Source: Candidatus Nanopelagicales bacterium
GTDB lineage: Bacteria; Actinomycetota; Actinomycetes; S36-B12
DNA: 64,000 bases
Direction of reading: 5' to 3'
Assembly (NCBI GenBank): GCA_028687755.1
Contig: JAQTZL010000002.1
Coordinates: 274,459 to 338,458, forward strand
A program made the position numbers and the translations under genes. Positions 28,639-36,729 of this stretch are shown here, piece by piece. Below the pieces are notes generated by a model. It did no database searches and was not told where the DNA came from. It was given only the letters and a program-made list of their open reading frames with translations. Every line of letters begins with the position of its first letter. The stretch's first letter is position 1.

Positions 28639-29462
28639 GCCAATTCCTTACGGCGTCGACGAATAGGAACAGCAATGAGTGCCAACACTGCGAAGCAGGC
28701 AAGGGCCAAGATCACGATTGCTGGGCCTGGTGGCACTTCAATGTAGAAAGAGCCAGCAAGGCCGGCGATGCTGGCAATCAAGCCGATGACCACTGCGATC
28801 ACGGCAGTTGATCGAAATGATCGAGTCAGTTGCTGTGCTGCTGCAACCGGAACGATCATGATTGCGCTGACGAGCAGTAAGCCAACAACGCGCATACCAA
28901 CAACCACGACGATTGCAGCAAGCACAGCCATGAGTGTGCTCATCACGCGAACCTTGATGCCTTGCACTTGCGCAATATCTGGATCAAGGCTCACCGCGAA
29001 AAGTTCGCGACCAAAGATTGCCAAAATCACAAGGACTGTCACAGCAAGTGCAATCAACGCCCAGATGTCGCTGGCTGCAACCGTTGAAAGGGAGCCGAAG
29101 AGATAGGAGTTCAGTGACGAAGATGCTTTACCTGGAGCAAGGCTCGCGAACAACACGCCGCCGGCGATACCACCGTAGAAAAGCAGAGCGAGTGCAACGT
29201 CTCCGGCAGTGCGGCTGCGGTTGCGAATGAACTCAATGAGAAAGGCGCCAAGGGCTGCGGTGACCATTGCAGTGGGGACAGGTGCAGTGCCAAGCAAGAA
29301 CGCTAAGCCAACGCCCATGAGTGCGACGTGGCCCATGCCGTCACCAAGGAGTGCCAAGCGACGCTGCACGAGAAACACGCCAATGAGTGGCGCAATTAGG
29401 CCAACGAGTGCGGCTGCAATGAGCGCGCGCTGCATAAAGTCATATTCGAGAAATGAAATCAT
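28635..29462 (-). CDS. znuB: Zinc ABC transporter permease
   Basis: ABC-3 family permease of 275 aa with about eight membrane helices. N-terminal LEYDFMQRALIAAALVGLIAPLIGVFLVQRRLALLGDGMGHVALMGVG is typical of the family. It forms the membrane channel for zinc (possibly manganese). Overlaps znuC and zur by 4 bp each. Confidence 0.93.
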   Translation of the reverse strand: MISFLEYDFMQRALIAAALVGLIAPLIGVFLVQRRLALLGDGMGHVALMGVGLAFLLGTAPVPTAMVTAALGAFLIEFIRNRSRTAGDVALALLFYGGIAGGVLFASLAPGKASSSLNSYLFGSLSTVAASDIWALIALAVTVLVILAIFGRELFAVSLDPDIAQVQGIKVRVMSTLMAVLAAIVVVVGMRVVGLLLVSAIMIVPVAAAQQLTRSFRSTAVIAVVIGLIASIAGLAGSFYIEVPPGPAIVILALACFAVLALIAVPIRRRRKELA

Positions 29463-30235
29463 GGCTGCATTCCCACCACTGGCGGTGCTTGATCAATGAT
29501 CGCATCGTGATGATGGTGATGATCGTGCGCGAATGCATTTGGCACTGGGGGAGGGCCGTCGTAACCAACAGAGTGATGCTTGCTGGCACCTAACACGATT
29601 GCGCGGGTCACCAGGTGTTCGATGTCATCACATTCATGGGTCACGATGATGATGGTTTTCCCTGCAGCTTTGAGTGCAGCAAGTATCGCAATAAGTGCTG
29701 CGACGTTTGCTTTGTCCAAGCCTGCCGTTGGTTCATCCATCACTAACACATCGGCGTTTGTCGCCAAAGCTCGTGCGACAAGTACGCGACGTTGTTGACC
29801 ACCAGAAAGTGTGTCGAGTCGATCGTGTCGACGACTGAGAAGGTCGACCGCGGTGAGTGCATCAGTAGCCGCCTGCTTTTCAGTTCGTGAAAATGGGCGC
29901 CAGCGATTACGTGGGCGAATGTTGCCGCTCATCACGGTTTCCCAAACGGAAACCGGAATGCTGCTGGCCCCTGGCAGGCGCTGTGGAACTAACGCAAGGC
30001 GTTGCCAGTCTTTGAAGCGGCGCACCGGGATTCCGAACAGTGAAACTTTGCCGTGATCGATCTGCTGTAGGCCCAAGATGGTGCGCACCAAGGTGGTTTT
30101 GCCACTGCCGTTGGGGCCAAGCAATGCAATGAATTCGCCCGCATGGAAATCAAGGGTGACATCTTCAAGGACGTGCTCACCGTCGAATTCAACGCAGAGG
30201 CGCTCAATGGAAATGATGGGTTGATTCATGAACAC
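29459..30235 (-). CDS. znuC: Zinc ABC transporter ATP-binding protein
   Basis: ABC ATPase of 258 aa with Walker A GPNGSGKTTL, signature TLSGGQQRRVLVARAL and Walker B VLVMDEPTAGLD. The C-terminus has a His-rich tail (FAHDHHHHHD) that may sense or buffer zinc. Overlaps znuA by 10 bp and znuB by 4 bp. Confidence 0.93.
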   Translation of the reverse strand: MFMNQPIISIERLCVEFDGEHVLEDVTLDFHAGEFIALLGPNGSGKTTLVRTILGLQQIDHGKVSLFGIPVRRFKDWQRLALVPQRLPGASSIPVSVWETVMSGNIRPRNRWRPFSRTEKQAATDALTAVDLLSRRHDRLDTLSGGQQRRVLVARALATNADVLVMDEPTAGLDKANVAALIAILAALKAAGKTIIIVTHECDDIEHLVTRAIVLGASKHHSVGYDGPPPVPNAFAHDHHHHHDAIIDQAPPVVGMQP

Positions 30236-31116
30236 TGCTGCCCAACTTTGAGGGTGGCCAAGTTTTCCTTCATGACACTGACGTAATCGCCGGTGGCGCC
30301 AGCGACTAATCCTTCAAGTGGATCAAGCATTGCAGCTTTTGCGCCTGTTTCCGCGGCAATTGTTTCTGCGACCTTTGGGTCAACGAGTGTTTCGTAATAA
30401 ATGGTGGTGACCTTGTTATCGCGCACGGCCGCAGCAACTTCACGCATACGTGCAGGGCTTGGTTCTGCTTCAGGGTTCAGGCCTGAGATACCAATCTGGG
30501 TAAAGCCAAATGCTTTGGCCAAGTAACCGAAAGCATCATGTGACACCACGAGCTTGTCAGATGCACACTTGCCCAGTGCGGTCTTGTAATCACGAGTAAG
30601 TGCGGTCATTGCTGTGGTTAATGCCGCGGAACCTGAAGTGAAGGTGGAGGTAGCGGCCGGATCAATAGAGGTGAGTCGCGCTGCGATGGTCTTGCCAATT
30701 GCCGACATATTGGCGGGGTCTAACCACACGTGCGGGTCCGCGCCCTCATCGCCAGTCAACATCGCGATATCTGCTGTGACATCTATGGATCGATTTGCTG
30801 CTTGCTGCGCAACAGCGTCGTCAACTGCTGGTTGGAATCCTTTGACGTACAGCACGAGATCTGCCGATGAAATTTCAGCCACCTGTGCGGCGCTGAGTTC
30901 TAGATCGTGCGGTTCAACGCCGGGCGCGGTCAGGTTGGTAACGGAAACTGCTGAGCCACCAACCTGTGAGGCTGCGTATTGCAATGGATAAAAGGCGGCG
31001 ACAACGTTGACCTTGCCAGTCGTTGACGAGGCAGACGTATCTGATGAAGAGCAGGCGGCAACGAGGGGTAGACCTAGCAGTAGGGCACTGGCTCCAAGGA
31101 GGACGCGGTTTCGCAT
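30226..31116 (-). CDS. znuA: Zinc-binding lipoprotein of the ZnuABC transporter
   Basis: Cluster A-I solute-binding lipoprotein of 296 aa. Signal peptide with lipobox VAAC (Cys22). Metal-binding His residues are in GVEPHDLELSA, GADPHVWLDP and VVSHDAFGYLAKAFG, with the C-terminal acidic ligand likely in YETLVDPKVAE. The usual His-rich loop of Gram-negative ZnuA is missing, as in many Gram-positive members. First gene of the operon, with a TAAATT -10 6 nt before its ATG and a Zur box further up. Manganese specificity cannot be excluded from the protein alone. Confidence 0.92.
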   Translation of the reverse strand: MRNRVLLGASALLLGLPLVAACSSSDTSASSTTGKVNVVAAFYPLQYAASQVGGSAVSVTNLTAPGVEPHDLELSAAQVAEISSADLVLYVKGFQPAVDDAVAQQAANRSIDVTADIAMLTGDEGADPHVWLDPANMSAIGKTIAARLTSIDPAATSTFTSGSAALTTAMTALTRDYKTALGKCASDKLVVSHDAFGYLAKAFGFTQIGISGLNPEAEPSPARMREVAAAVRDNKVTTIYYETLVDPKVAETIAAETGAKAAMLDPLEGLVAGATGDYVSVMKENLATLKVGQQCS

Positions 31117-31122
31117 CCCGCC

Positions 31123-31128
31123 AATTTA
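31123..31128 (-). promoter_or_regulatory. -10 hexamer TAAATT of the znuA leaderless promoter
   Basis: On the minus strand TAAATT ends 6 nt before the znuA ATG (31116). The Zur box lies where the -35 would be, so a bound repressor excludes polymerase. Confidence 0.6.
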
Positions 31129-31136
31129 GGCCTTAA

Positions 31137-31151
31137 TGAAAACGATTGTCA
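31137..31151 (-). promoter_or_regulatory. Zur box upstream of znuA
   Basis: TGAAAACGATTGTCA (plus strand) is an imperfect palindrome close to the actinobacterial Zur consensus TGAAAATGATTTTCA. It is centred about 28 bp upstream of the znuA start and at the -35 position of its promoter. Confidence 0.75.
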
Positions 31152-31159
31152 ATTTCAGT

Positions 31160-31501
31160 TTAGAAGTTGCCCATGAATTTGAACACCGTGATGCCTGCGG
31201 CGGCAAGCACCACGACGAGGCGAATAAAACGTGCTTGCCCTGGCAACACCGGCCAAGCCAGCACGAGCAACCATGCCAAAAACAGTGTCACGATGGAAAG
31301 AAAGATTCCGCCGAGCCAAGCCAGATCGCCAGTCTGGATCAAGCCTAAGAAGAGGAAGGCCGCCATCAACACCACGATGATCCACTTGGGCATGCGGGTC
31401 AGCATGATCATCAGCGGTAAGGATTTGCGCTCCATCGCGGCGCGGCCTGGAGTACTTGGGCCACGAACACCCTTAGGCAGGTTGCTTGAAGGCTTGGCCA
31501 T
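31160..31501 (-). CDS. Small membrane protein, DUF6703-like
   Basis: 113 aa: a basic N-terminal tail (AKPSSNLPKGVRGPSTPGRAAMERKS) and three hydrophobic helices (about 38-55, 58-80 and 90-108). This resembles short actinobacterial proteins of the DUF6703 type; the assignment is tentative. ATG 31501 has GGAGG at good distance. It ends 8 bp before the Zur box and could read into the znu operon. Function unknown. Confidence 0.6.
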   Translation of the reverse strand: MAKPSSNLPKGVRGPSTPGRAAMERKSLPLMIMLTRMPKWIIVVLMAAFLFLGLIQTGDLAWLGGIFLSIVTLFLAWLLVLAWPVLPGQARFIRLVVVLAAAGITVFKFMGNF

Positions 31502-31528
31502 GATTCCTCCGATACATGCCCCACGCGA

Positions 31529-31534
31529 TAGCGT
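31529..31534 (+). promoter_or_regulatory. -10 hexamer TAGCGT of a leaderless promoter
   Basis: TAGCGT ends exactly 6 nt before GTG 31541 and decides that start over GTG 31553. Confidence 0.55.
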
Positions 31535-31540
31535 CGAGGG

Positions 31541-31963
31541 GTGGATCAATTCGTGAGTGACTCTAGTGCGCCCATTCTGGTGGTGATGAACCGCTTTCGG
31601 GTGGCAGAACACCAAGCTGAGCAATTTGCGCAGGACTCTCGAGTTGCACTGGCCACCCTGGCCGAAAGCGTGGGATTCATTGACGGGCTCATTGCCCAGT
31701 CCACCGATGAAGCTGAATTACGCATGATCACCACACGTTGGGTCAACGTGGGTTCCTACCGACGAGCACTTTCTCGTTTTGAAGTGAAGATGTCGGCCAT
31801 CCCGCTGTTGAGCACAGCAATAGACGAATCCTCTGCCTATGAAGCTGTGCAGGTAATTGCTAATGGTCAGACCAGTGATGTGACATCAGGGCGCGCTGCT
31901 GATGCTGATCAGATCGGGTTAGGACACGCATCAGCCCCGGTGGTTCCACCAATTCTTAGCTAG
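31541..31963 (+). CDS. Antibiotic biosynthesis monooxygenase (ABM) domain protein
   Basis: 140 aa with a dimeric alpha/beta-barrel-like ABM pattern: VVMNRFRVAEHQAEQFAQDSR, GFIDGLIAQSTDEAELRMITTRWVNVGSYRRAL. Relatives range from quinol monooxygenases to heme-degrading enzymes; no heme-binding residue set can be confirmed here. The C-terminal 30 residues look disordered. Soluble, 75 bp upstream of glyS. The function is open. Confidence 0.65.
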   Translation: MDQFVSDSSAPILVVMNRFRVAEHQAEQFAQDSRVALATLAESVGFIDGLIAQSTDEAELRMITTRWVNVGSYRRALSRFEVKMSAIPLLSTAIDESSAYEAVQVIANGQTSDVTSGRAADADQIGLGHASAPVVPPILS

Positions 31964-31968
31964 CCTCG

Positions 31969-32036
31969 TAGACTCGCCGCACCCGCCGACAACCAGCCGG
32001 ATTGGAGCGCCAAGGGCGCCCCGGATAAGGAGCGCC
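31969..32036 (+). promoter_or_regulatory. glyS promoter and leader with competing hairpins
   Basis: -10 hexamer TAGACT (31969-31974) predicts a leader of about 58 nt. In it GGCGC (32015-32019) can pair either with GCGCC at 32007-32011 or with GCGCC at 32032-32036. The second pairing places the AAGGAG ribosome site (32027-32032) in the hairpin. Both stems are only 5 bp. Confidence 0.35.
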
Positions 32037-32038
32037 TC

Positions 32039-33421
32039 ATGGCCGCCGATCGTGTAGATGCAGTAGTCAACCTTTGTAAGCGACGTGGATTCGTCTTCCC
32101 GTCCTCAGAAATTTATGGCGGCACCCGCTCCGCTTGGGATTACGGCCCCAATGGCGTTGAGCTCAAAGACAACGTGCGACGTCAGTGGTGGCAATACATG
32201 GTTCGCGGTCGCGAGGATGTTGTTGGTCTTGATTCCTCGATCATCTTGGCTCCTCAAGTGTGGGAAGCATCAGGTCACGTCAACGCTTTCGTTGATCCGC
32301 TGACCGAGTGCAAGAAGTGCAACCGCCGCTGGCGTGCCGATCAGTTGATCGAGCAATATGAAGACAAGCACGGCAAGTCACCAGCAAATGGCCTCGCCGA
32401 CATCACCTGTGCCAACTGTGGCAATAAGGGTGAGTTCACCGAACCTCGCGACTTCAACGGCATGCTGCGCACCGCTGTTGGCCCAGTTGAAGATGCGGGT
32501 GCAATTCACTACCTGCGCCCAGAAACCGCGCAAGGCATCTTCGTTAACTACTTGAACGTGATGAATGCAGCTCGCAAGAAGCCACCATTTGGCATTGGTC
32601 AAACTGGCAAGAGCTTCCGTAATGAAATTACGCCAGGCAACTTCATTTTCCGTACACGCGAATTCGAGCAGATGGAAATGGAATTCTTCGTCAAGCCAGG
32701 AACTGACGAAGAGTGGCAGGAATATTGGATGCAAGCGCGCTGGGATTGGTATGTCGATCTTGGTTTGAACCCAGAAAACATGCGCTTCTTTGAACATCCA
32801 AAGGAAAAGCTTTCGCATTACTCAAAGCGCACGGTGGATATTGAGTACCGCTTCCGTTTTGCAGGATCTGAATGGGCTGAACTTGAAGGCATTGCGAACC
32901 GCACTGACTTTGACCTCACCACCCATGGTCAGCATTCAGGCACTGATCTTTCTTACTTCGATCAAGAAGCTAACGAGCGCTGGACTCCGTACGTGATTGA
33001 ACCTGCCGCAGGTTTGACGCGTGCTGTGTTGGCGTTCTTGCTTGATGCCTACGACGAAGATCAGGCACCTAACTCAAAGGGTGGCGTTGATACCCGCACG
33101 GTGCTGCGTTTCGATCCGCGTCTTGCTCCAGTGAAGGTCGCGGTGTTGCCGCTCTCGCGTAACGCTGACCTTTCACCAAAGGCCAAGGATCTTGCAGCTG
33201 AATTGCGCAAGCGTTGGAATGTTGAGTTCGACGATGCTGGTGCCATTGGCCGCCGTTACCGCCGTCAAGATGAAATCGGAACGCCGTTCTGTGTAACGGT
33301 CGACTTCGACACCCTTGATGATCAGGCGGTTACTGTGCGTGAGCGCGACACCATGCAACAAGAGCGCATTGGGCTTGATGCAATCGTGGGTTGGTTGGCT
33401 ACGCGCCTTCCGTCTTGCTAA
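32039..33421 (+). CDS. glyS: Glycyl-tRNA synthetase
   Basis: Class II synthetase of 460 aa, homodimeric (alpha2) GlyRS type as in actinobacteria. Motif 2 region [26 protein letters not shown], motif 3 region [14 protein letters not shown], and the zinc-binding Cys pairs CKKC and CANC are visible. The C-terminal anticodon domain begins [18 protein letters not shown] start with AAGGAG upstream. The symbol glyQS/glyS is used for this single-chain form. Confidence 0.95.
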   Translation: MAADRVDAVVNLCKRRGFVFPSSEIYGGTRSAWDYGPNGVELKDNVRRQWWQYMVRGREDVVGLDSSIILAPQVWEASGHVNAFVDPLTECKKCNRRWRADQLIEQYEDKHGKSPANGLADITCANCGNKGEFTEPRDFNGMLRTAVGPVEDAGAIHYLRPETAQGIFVNYLNVMNAARKKPPFGIGQTGKSFRNEITPGNFIFRTREFEQMEMEFFVKPGTDEEWQEYWMQARWDWYVDLGLNPENMRFFEHPKEKLSHYSKRTVDIEYRFRFAGSEWAELEGIANRTDFDLTTHGQHSGTDLSYFDQEANERWTPYVIEPAAGLTRAVLAFLLDAYDEDQAPNSKGGVDTRTVLRFDPRLAPVKVAVLPLSRNADLSPKAKDLAAELRKRWNVEFDDAGAIGRRYRRQDEIGTPFCVTVDFDTLDDQAVTVRERDTMQQERIGLDAIVGWLATRLPSC

Positions 33422-33491
33422 ACCTTCACACCGGCTAAATGCCGTGATAATCTGCTAATGCTGGGCTGGCCGTAAGGCCCTGGTCCACCCT

Positions 33492-33516
33492 TTAGGCGGG
33501 GATATCCCCCGCCTAA
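33492..33516 (+). terminator. Hairpin after glyS
   Basis: 10-bp stem (33492-33501 with 33507-33516) around 5 nt, 70 bp after the glyS stop. Only a weak T-rich tail follows, so termination efficiency is uncertain. Confidence 0.5.
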
Positions 33517-33536
33517 TTGCATTTGCGGGGGCGCTC

Positions 33537-34235
33537 ATGCGTGAACTGAGTATCTTCATTGACGAGTCGGGGGACTTCGGCGCGTTTCAGGTTCATTCGC
33601 CGTTTTACATTCTCAGTCTCGTGTTTCATGATCAAAGCGATGACATTTCAAGTCACCTAGCGGTTATTCATAAGGCACTGAAGGATCGCGGCTTTCCTGC
33701 GGACCATGCAATTCATACTGCTCCACTAATACGCAGGGAGCGTGACTATCGCTGGCTCGATGTGTCGGCTCGCAGATCTATCTTCCGTGTTCTTGTCGAC
33801 TTTGTGCGCTTATCGGAAGTAACTCACCATTCATTTGTGTTCTCAAAGCGAGAGTTGATGAACTCTGATGGTCTCATCAGTGCGATATCTCGCGAGTTGG
33901 GATCAATGATTCAAAGCCAACGCAAGTACTTCAGCGAATGGGACAGAGTCGTCATTTATTACGACAACGGTCAAAAGGAATTAACGAATATCGTCAACAG
34001 CGTCTTCAATGCTCATTTGACAAATGTTGAAGTGCGAAAGGTTGTTCCATCGCGTTACACCCTCTTCCAGGCAGCAGACTTGTGCTGCACACTCGCGTTG
34101 CTACACAAGAAGATCGAATCGATTGGGCTATCGAGTTCCGAGCGAGATTTCTTTTCAACAGCGACAAGCAGTGCTGAGCGAGCATTGAAAAAGGGATACT
34201 TCAAGACGATGAATCGAAGGCTATTTAGAGGCTAA
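33537..34235 (+). CDS. DUF3800 domain protein (RNase H-like fold)
   Basis: 232 aa. It begins IFIDESGDFG, the DUF3800 hallmark whose Asp and Glu form part of an RNase H-like active site. It has further acidic residues in VVIYYDNGQKELT and a C-terminal LFQAADLCC, also a family mark. Members are often found on mobile elements and defence islands and are suspected nucleases; activity is unproven. The ATG follows a purine-rich GCGGGGGCG. The gene stands alone between two housekeeping genes, with a Ser/Arg-rich composition slightly unlike its neighbours, which suggests recent acquisition. Confidence 0.8.
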   Translation: MRELSIFIDESGDFGAFQVHSPFYILSLVFHDQSDDISSHLAVIHKALKDRGFPADHAIHTAPLIRRERDYRWLDVSARRSIFRVLVDFVRLSEVTHHSFVFSKRELMNSDGLISAISRELGSMIQSQRKYFSEWDRVVIYYDNGQKELTNIVNSVFNAHLTNVEVRKVVPSRYTLFQAADLCCTLALLHKKIESIGLSSSERDFFSTATSSAERALKKGYFKTMNRRLFRG

Positions 34236-34393
34236 TTGCGGGCGTTATCCACGCGATGTGGGGTGTTTTGGGTTGAATTACGTGCGTCGGATTGGGAGGA
34301 ATGGGCCTTCGTCTGGCACAATTCTCTAGTCGAACCAACGAAGCCTCGTGACGTTCACAGCCCAATTTCCGAACCATTCACGAGGAGACATAG

Positions 34394-35851
34394 ATGTCTG
34401 TGTTCAAAGCCGATGGCACCCCTGATTTCAAGGTTGCCGATCTGAACTTGGCCGCATTTGGCCGCGACGAAATCCGCCTTGCTGAGCATGAAATGCCAGG
34501 CCTGATGGCAATGCGCAAGCAGTTCGGTGAAAGCAAGCCGCTGAAGGGCGCTCGCATCACCGGATCACTTCATATGACTATCCAGACCGCAGTATTGATC
34601 GAGACCCTTGTTGATCTCGGTGCTGACGTGCGCTGGGCTTCATGCAACATTTTCTCAACCCAAGATCACGCAGCCGCAGCAATCGTTGTTGGCCGCGATG
34701 GCACCGTTGATAAGCCAAACGGTGTTCCAGTGTTCGCCTGGAAGGGTGAATCACTCGAGGAATACTGGTGGTGCACTGAGCAGATCCTGATGTGGCCAGA
34801 TGGCAAGGGTCCAAACATGATCCTTGACGATGGTGGCGACGCAACGATGCTCGTGCATAAGGGCACAGAGTTCGAAGCAGCTGGCTTGGTTCCAACGCCC
34901 GATGCAAACACTTCAGAGGAATACGCAGTAGTTCTCGAAGTGCTTCGCCGTTCACTCACCGAAGATCCAACTCGCTGGACCGTCATTGGCGCAGGCATCA
35001 AGGGTGTAACCGAAGAAACCACCACCGGTGTGCATCGCTTGTACGAAATGATGCGCGAAGGCTCATTGATGTTCCCAGCGATCAACGTCAACGACTCTGT
35101 TACCAAGAGCAAGTTCGACAACAAGTACGGCTGCCGTCACTCATTGATCGACGGACTCAACCGCGCAACTGACGTCATGATCGGCGGCAAGGTTGCTGTT
35201 GTCTGTGGCTTCGGCGACGTCGGTAAGGGTTCTGCTGACTCACTTCGTGGTCAGGGTGCTCGCGTGATTGTGACTGAAGTTGATCCAATCTGTGCGCTTC
35301 AGGCTGCAATGGATGGCTACCAGGTTTCACGTCTTGAAGATGTAATCGGCCTTGCTGACATCTTCATCACTGCCACCGGTTGCTACGACGTGATCAACAA
35401 GGATCACATGGCAAACATGAAGCACCAGGCAATCGTTGCCAACATTGGTCACTTCGACAATGAAATCGACATCGCTGGCTTGACTGCAATCCCAGGCATC
35501 GTGCGCAAGACCATCAAGCCTCAGGTTGACGAGTGGACCTTCCCAGATGGTCACACCATCATCATGTTGTCTGAAGGTCGCTTGATGAACCTTGGTAACG
35601 CAACTGGTCACCCATCATTCGTGATGAGTAACTCGTTCACCAACCAGGTGCTTGCTCAGATCGAGCTCTTCACCAAGCTTGATCAGTACCCACTTGGTGT
35701 GTACGTGCTTCCTAAGCACCTAGATGAAATGGTTGCGCGCCTTCACCTTGATGCGCTCGGTGTTGGTTTGACTGAGCTCACCAAGCAGCAGGCCGAGTAC
35801 CTCGGTGTGGATGTTGCTGGCCCTTACAAGCCGGAGCATTACCGCTACTAA
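34394..35851 (+). CDS. ahcY: S-adenosylhomocysteinase
   Basis: NAD-dependent hydrolase of 485 aa that splits S-adenosylhomocysteine to adenosine and homocysteine, keeping the methyl cycle running. NAD-binding motif [20 protein letters not shown], substrate region [13 protein letters not shown] and [13 protein letters not shown]-terminal KPEHYRY. ATG with CGAGGAGA upstream. The 158-bp leader holds a possible promoter (TTGGGA 34292, CACAAT 34317) but no recognisable SAH riboswitch core. Ends in a strong terminator. Confidence 0.96.
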   Translation: MSVFKADGTPDFKVADLNLAAFGRDEIRLAEHEMPGLMAMRKQFGESKPLKGARITGSLHMTIQTAVLIETLVDLGADVRWASCNIFSTQDHAAAAIVVGRDGTVDKPNGVPVFAWKGESLEEYWWCTEQILMWPDGKGPNMILDDGGDATMLVHKGTEFEAAGLVPTPDANTSEEYAVVLEVLRRSLTEDPTRWTVIGAGIKGVTEETTTGVHRLYEMMREGSLMFPAINVNDSVTKSKFDNKYGCRHSLIDGLNRATDVMIGGKVAVVCGFGDVGKGSADSLRGQGARVIVTEVDPICALQAAMDGYQVSRLEDVIGLADIFITATGCYDVINKDHMANMKHQAIVANIGHFDNEIDIAGLTAIPGIVRKTIKPQVDEWTFPDGHTIIMLSEGRLMNLGNATGHPSFVMSNSFTNQVLAQIELFTKLDQYPLGVYVLPKHLDEMVARLHLDALGVGLTELTKQQAEYLGVDVAGPYKPEHYRY

Positions 35852-35864
35852 GCACTAAACGAAC

Positions 35865-35901
35865 AGTGTGGCCCGCCTCAGTTACTGAGGCGGGCCACAC
35901 T
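35865..35901 (+). terminator. Strong hairpin terminator of ahcY
   Basis: 16-bp perfect stem (35865-35880 with 35886-35901) and a 5-nt loop, 14 bp after the stop. The T tract is poor, but the stem is very stable. Confidence 0.85.
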
Positions 35902-35945
35902 CATGTTGCGGGCCTGAATGGCGTGAAGGAAAACCGCCATTTTGA

Positions 35946-36503
35946 GGTGGAAATTTTTCCCTGGATTGCCTGACGACCGGGCAACCTGCTGTCAACGTTA
36001 GCGCTAGTAGCGCTGTTGGAGGTACGTTCACCATCCTGAACTCAGGAGCGGGCACTTGCGCTGTCAGCTCATCGGGCACCGCAAGCGTGGTCACATGGAC
36101 GTCATCCAATGGTGCAGATTCACCTAGTTCAAACCCAACAACTCTGGCCGCTGGAGCAACACTCACGGTCACGATGGCCACAACGGGCAGTGAAACCATC
36201 ATCATCTCGAACAACCGTATTTACCGCTATGCATTTACTGTTACAAGCGGTGGTGGCGGCGGCGGATCTTCGTCAGTGCGCTCAACTGTCTCAGCACCAG
36301 CAGACGTTATGCAGCAGGTTGGCATGCCCGCAGACGGCAAGTGCTCTTCAATCGTCGATGCAACCTTGAACTGGGCCGGCGTTTCAAGCGGCGGTTGGGG
36401 AACTTCATGGGCACAGTGGATGAACGGTGGCAAAGGTGGCGCAGTGTGCAACCGTGCGCTCTTCTACGACCTTCGTTTAAGCAAGTGGGGCGTTCGCGCT
36501 TAA
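35946..36503 (+). pseudogene. 5'-truncated remnant of a secreted protein gene
   Basis: Open frame of 185 codons from the TGA at 35943 to the stop at 36501-36503 with no signal peptide. The only start codon is a mid-domain GTG at 36087. It begins within a domain (CLTTGQPAVNVSASSAVGGTFTI) and continues with beta-sandwich-like Ser/Thr-rich sequence, a GGGGGG linker and a Cys/Trp module (VGMPADGKC, LNWAGVSSGGWG, AQWMNGGKGG). I have the impression that such a module ends exported actinobacterial proteins. The 5' part is lost where the ahcY terminator region begins; the 3' terminator is intact. Alternatively an unusual start or an assembly error hides the real N-terminus. Confidence 0.6.
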
Positions 36504-36515
36504 TCGTTTTACTTC

Positions 36516-36560
36516 AAGGATCGCGCGCTCACTTCCAACGGGCGCGCGATCCTTCTTTTT
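36516..36560 (+). terminator. Rho-independent terminator overlapping a convergent gene
   Basis: 13-bp stem (36516-36528 with 36542-36554) followed by CTTTTTT. It ends the gene remnant at 36503, and its right half encodes the last residues of the small secreted protein on the other strand. Confidence 0.85.
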
Positions 36561-36729
36561 TGCACACGACAATCCCGTACTTAGTTGTGTTGATCTTCTT
36601 ACCTACGTCAGCAACCTTGCAGAACCTGCCCGGGACTGGGCTTGATGCTGCGTGAGCGGGCGCTGCTGCAAGTGAAGTCACAGAAAGTGCGAGAAGTGCT
36701 GCAATTGCTGCGCTAGAGATGCGCTTCAT
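36529..36729 (-). CDS. Small secreted Cys-containing protein
   Basis: 66 aa: a clear Sec signal peptide (MKRISSAAIAALLALSVTSLA, cleavage near AHA) and a mature part of about 37 residues with two Cys (FCKVADVGKKINTTKYGIVVCKKEGSRARWK), likely disulfide-bonded. The pattern KYGxxVCKK looks like short wall-exposed modules of actinobacterial exported proteins. Its start overlaps the stop of the upstream PAS sensor gene by 4 bp (ATGA), so the two are translationally coupled. Function unknown. Confidence 0.7.
   Translation of the reverse strand: MKRISSAAIAALLALSVTSLAAAPAHAASSPVPGRFCKVADVGKKINTTKYGIVVCKKEGSRARWK

Noticed and set aside
33422-33536. tRNA-like fold after glyS
   Set aside because: Several short hairpins are present but no T-loop GTTCGA-type sequence and no acceptor stem of seven pairs.
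34251-34259. DnaA box TTATCCACG upstream of ahcY
   Set aside because: Single site with a mismatch at a critical end position and no companion.
34236-34393. Possible SAH riboswitch in the ahcY leader
   Set aside because: The conserved core segments of the SAH riboswitch cannot be found; CGAGGAGA before the start is simply the ribosome site.
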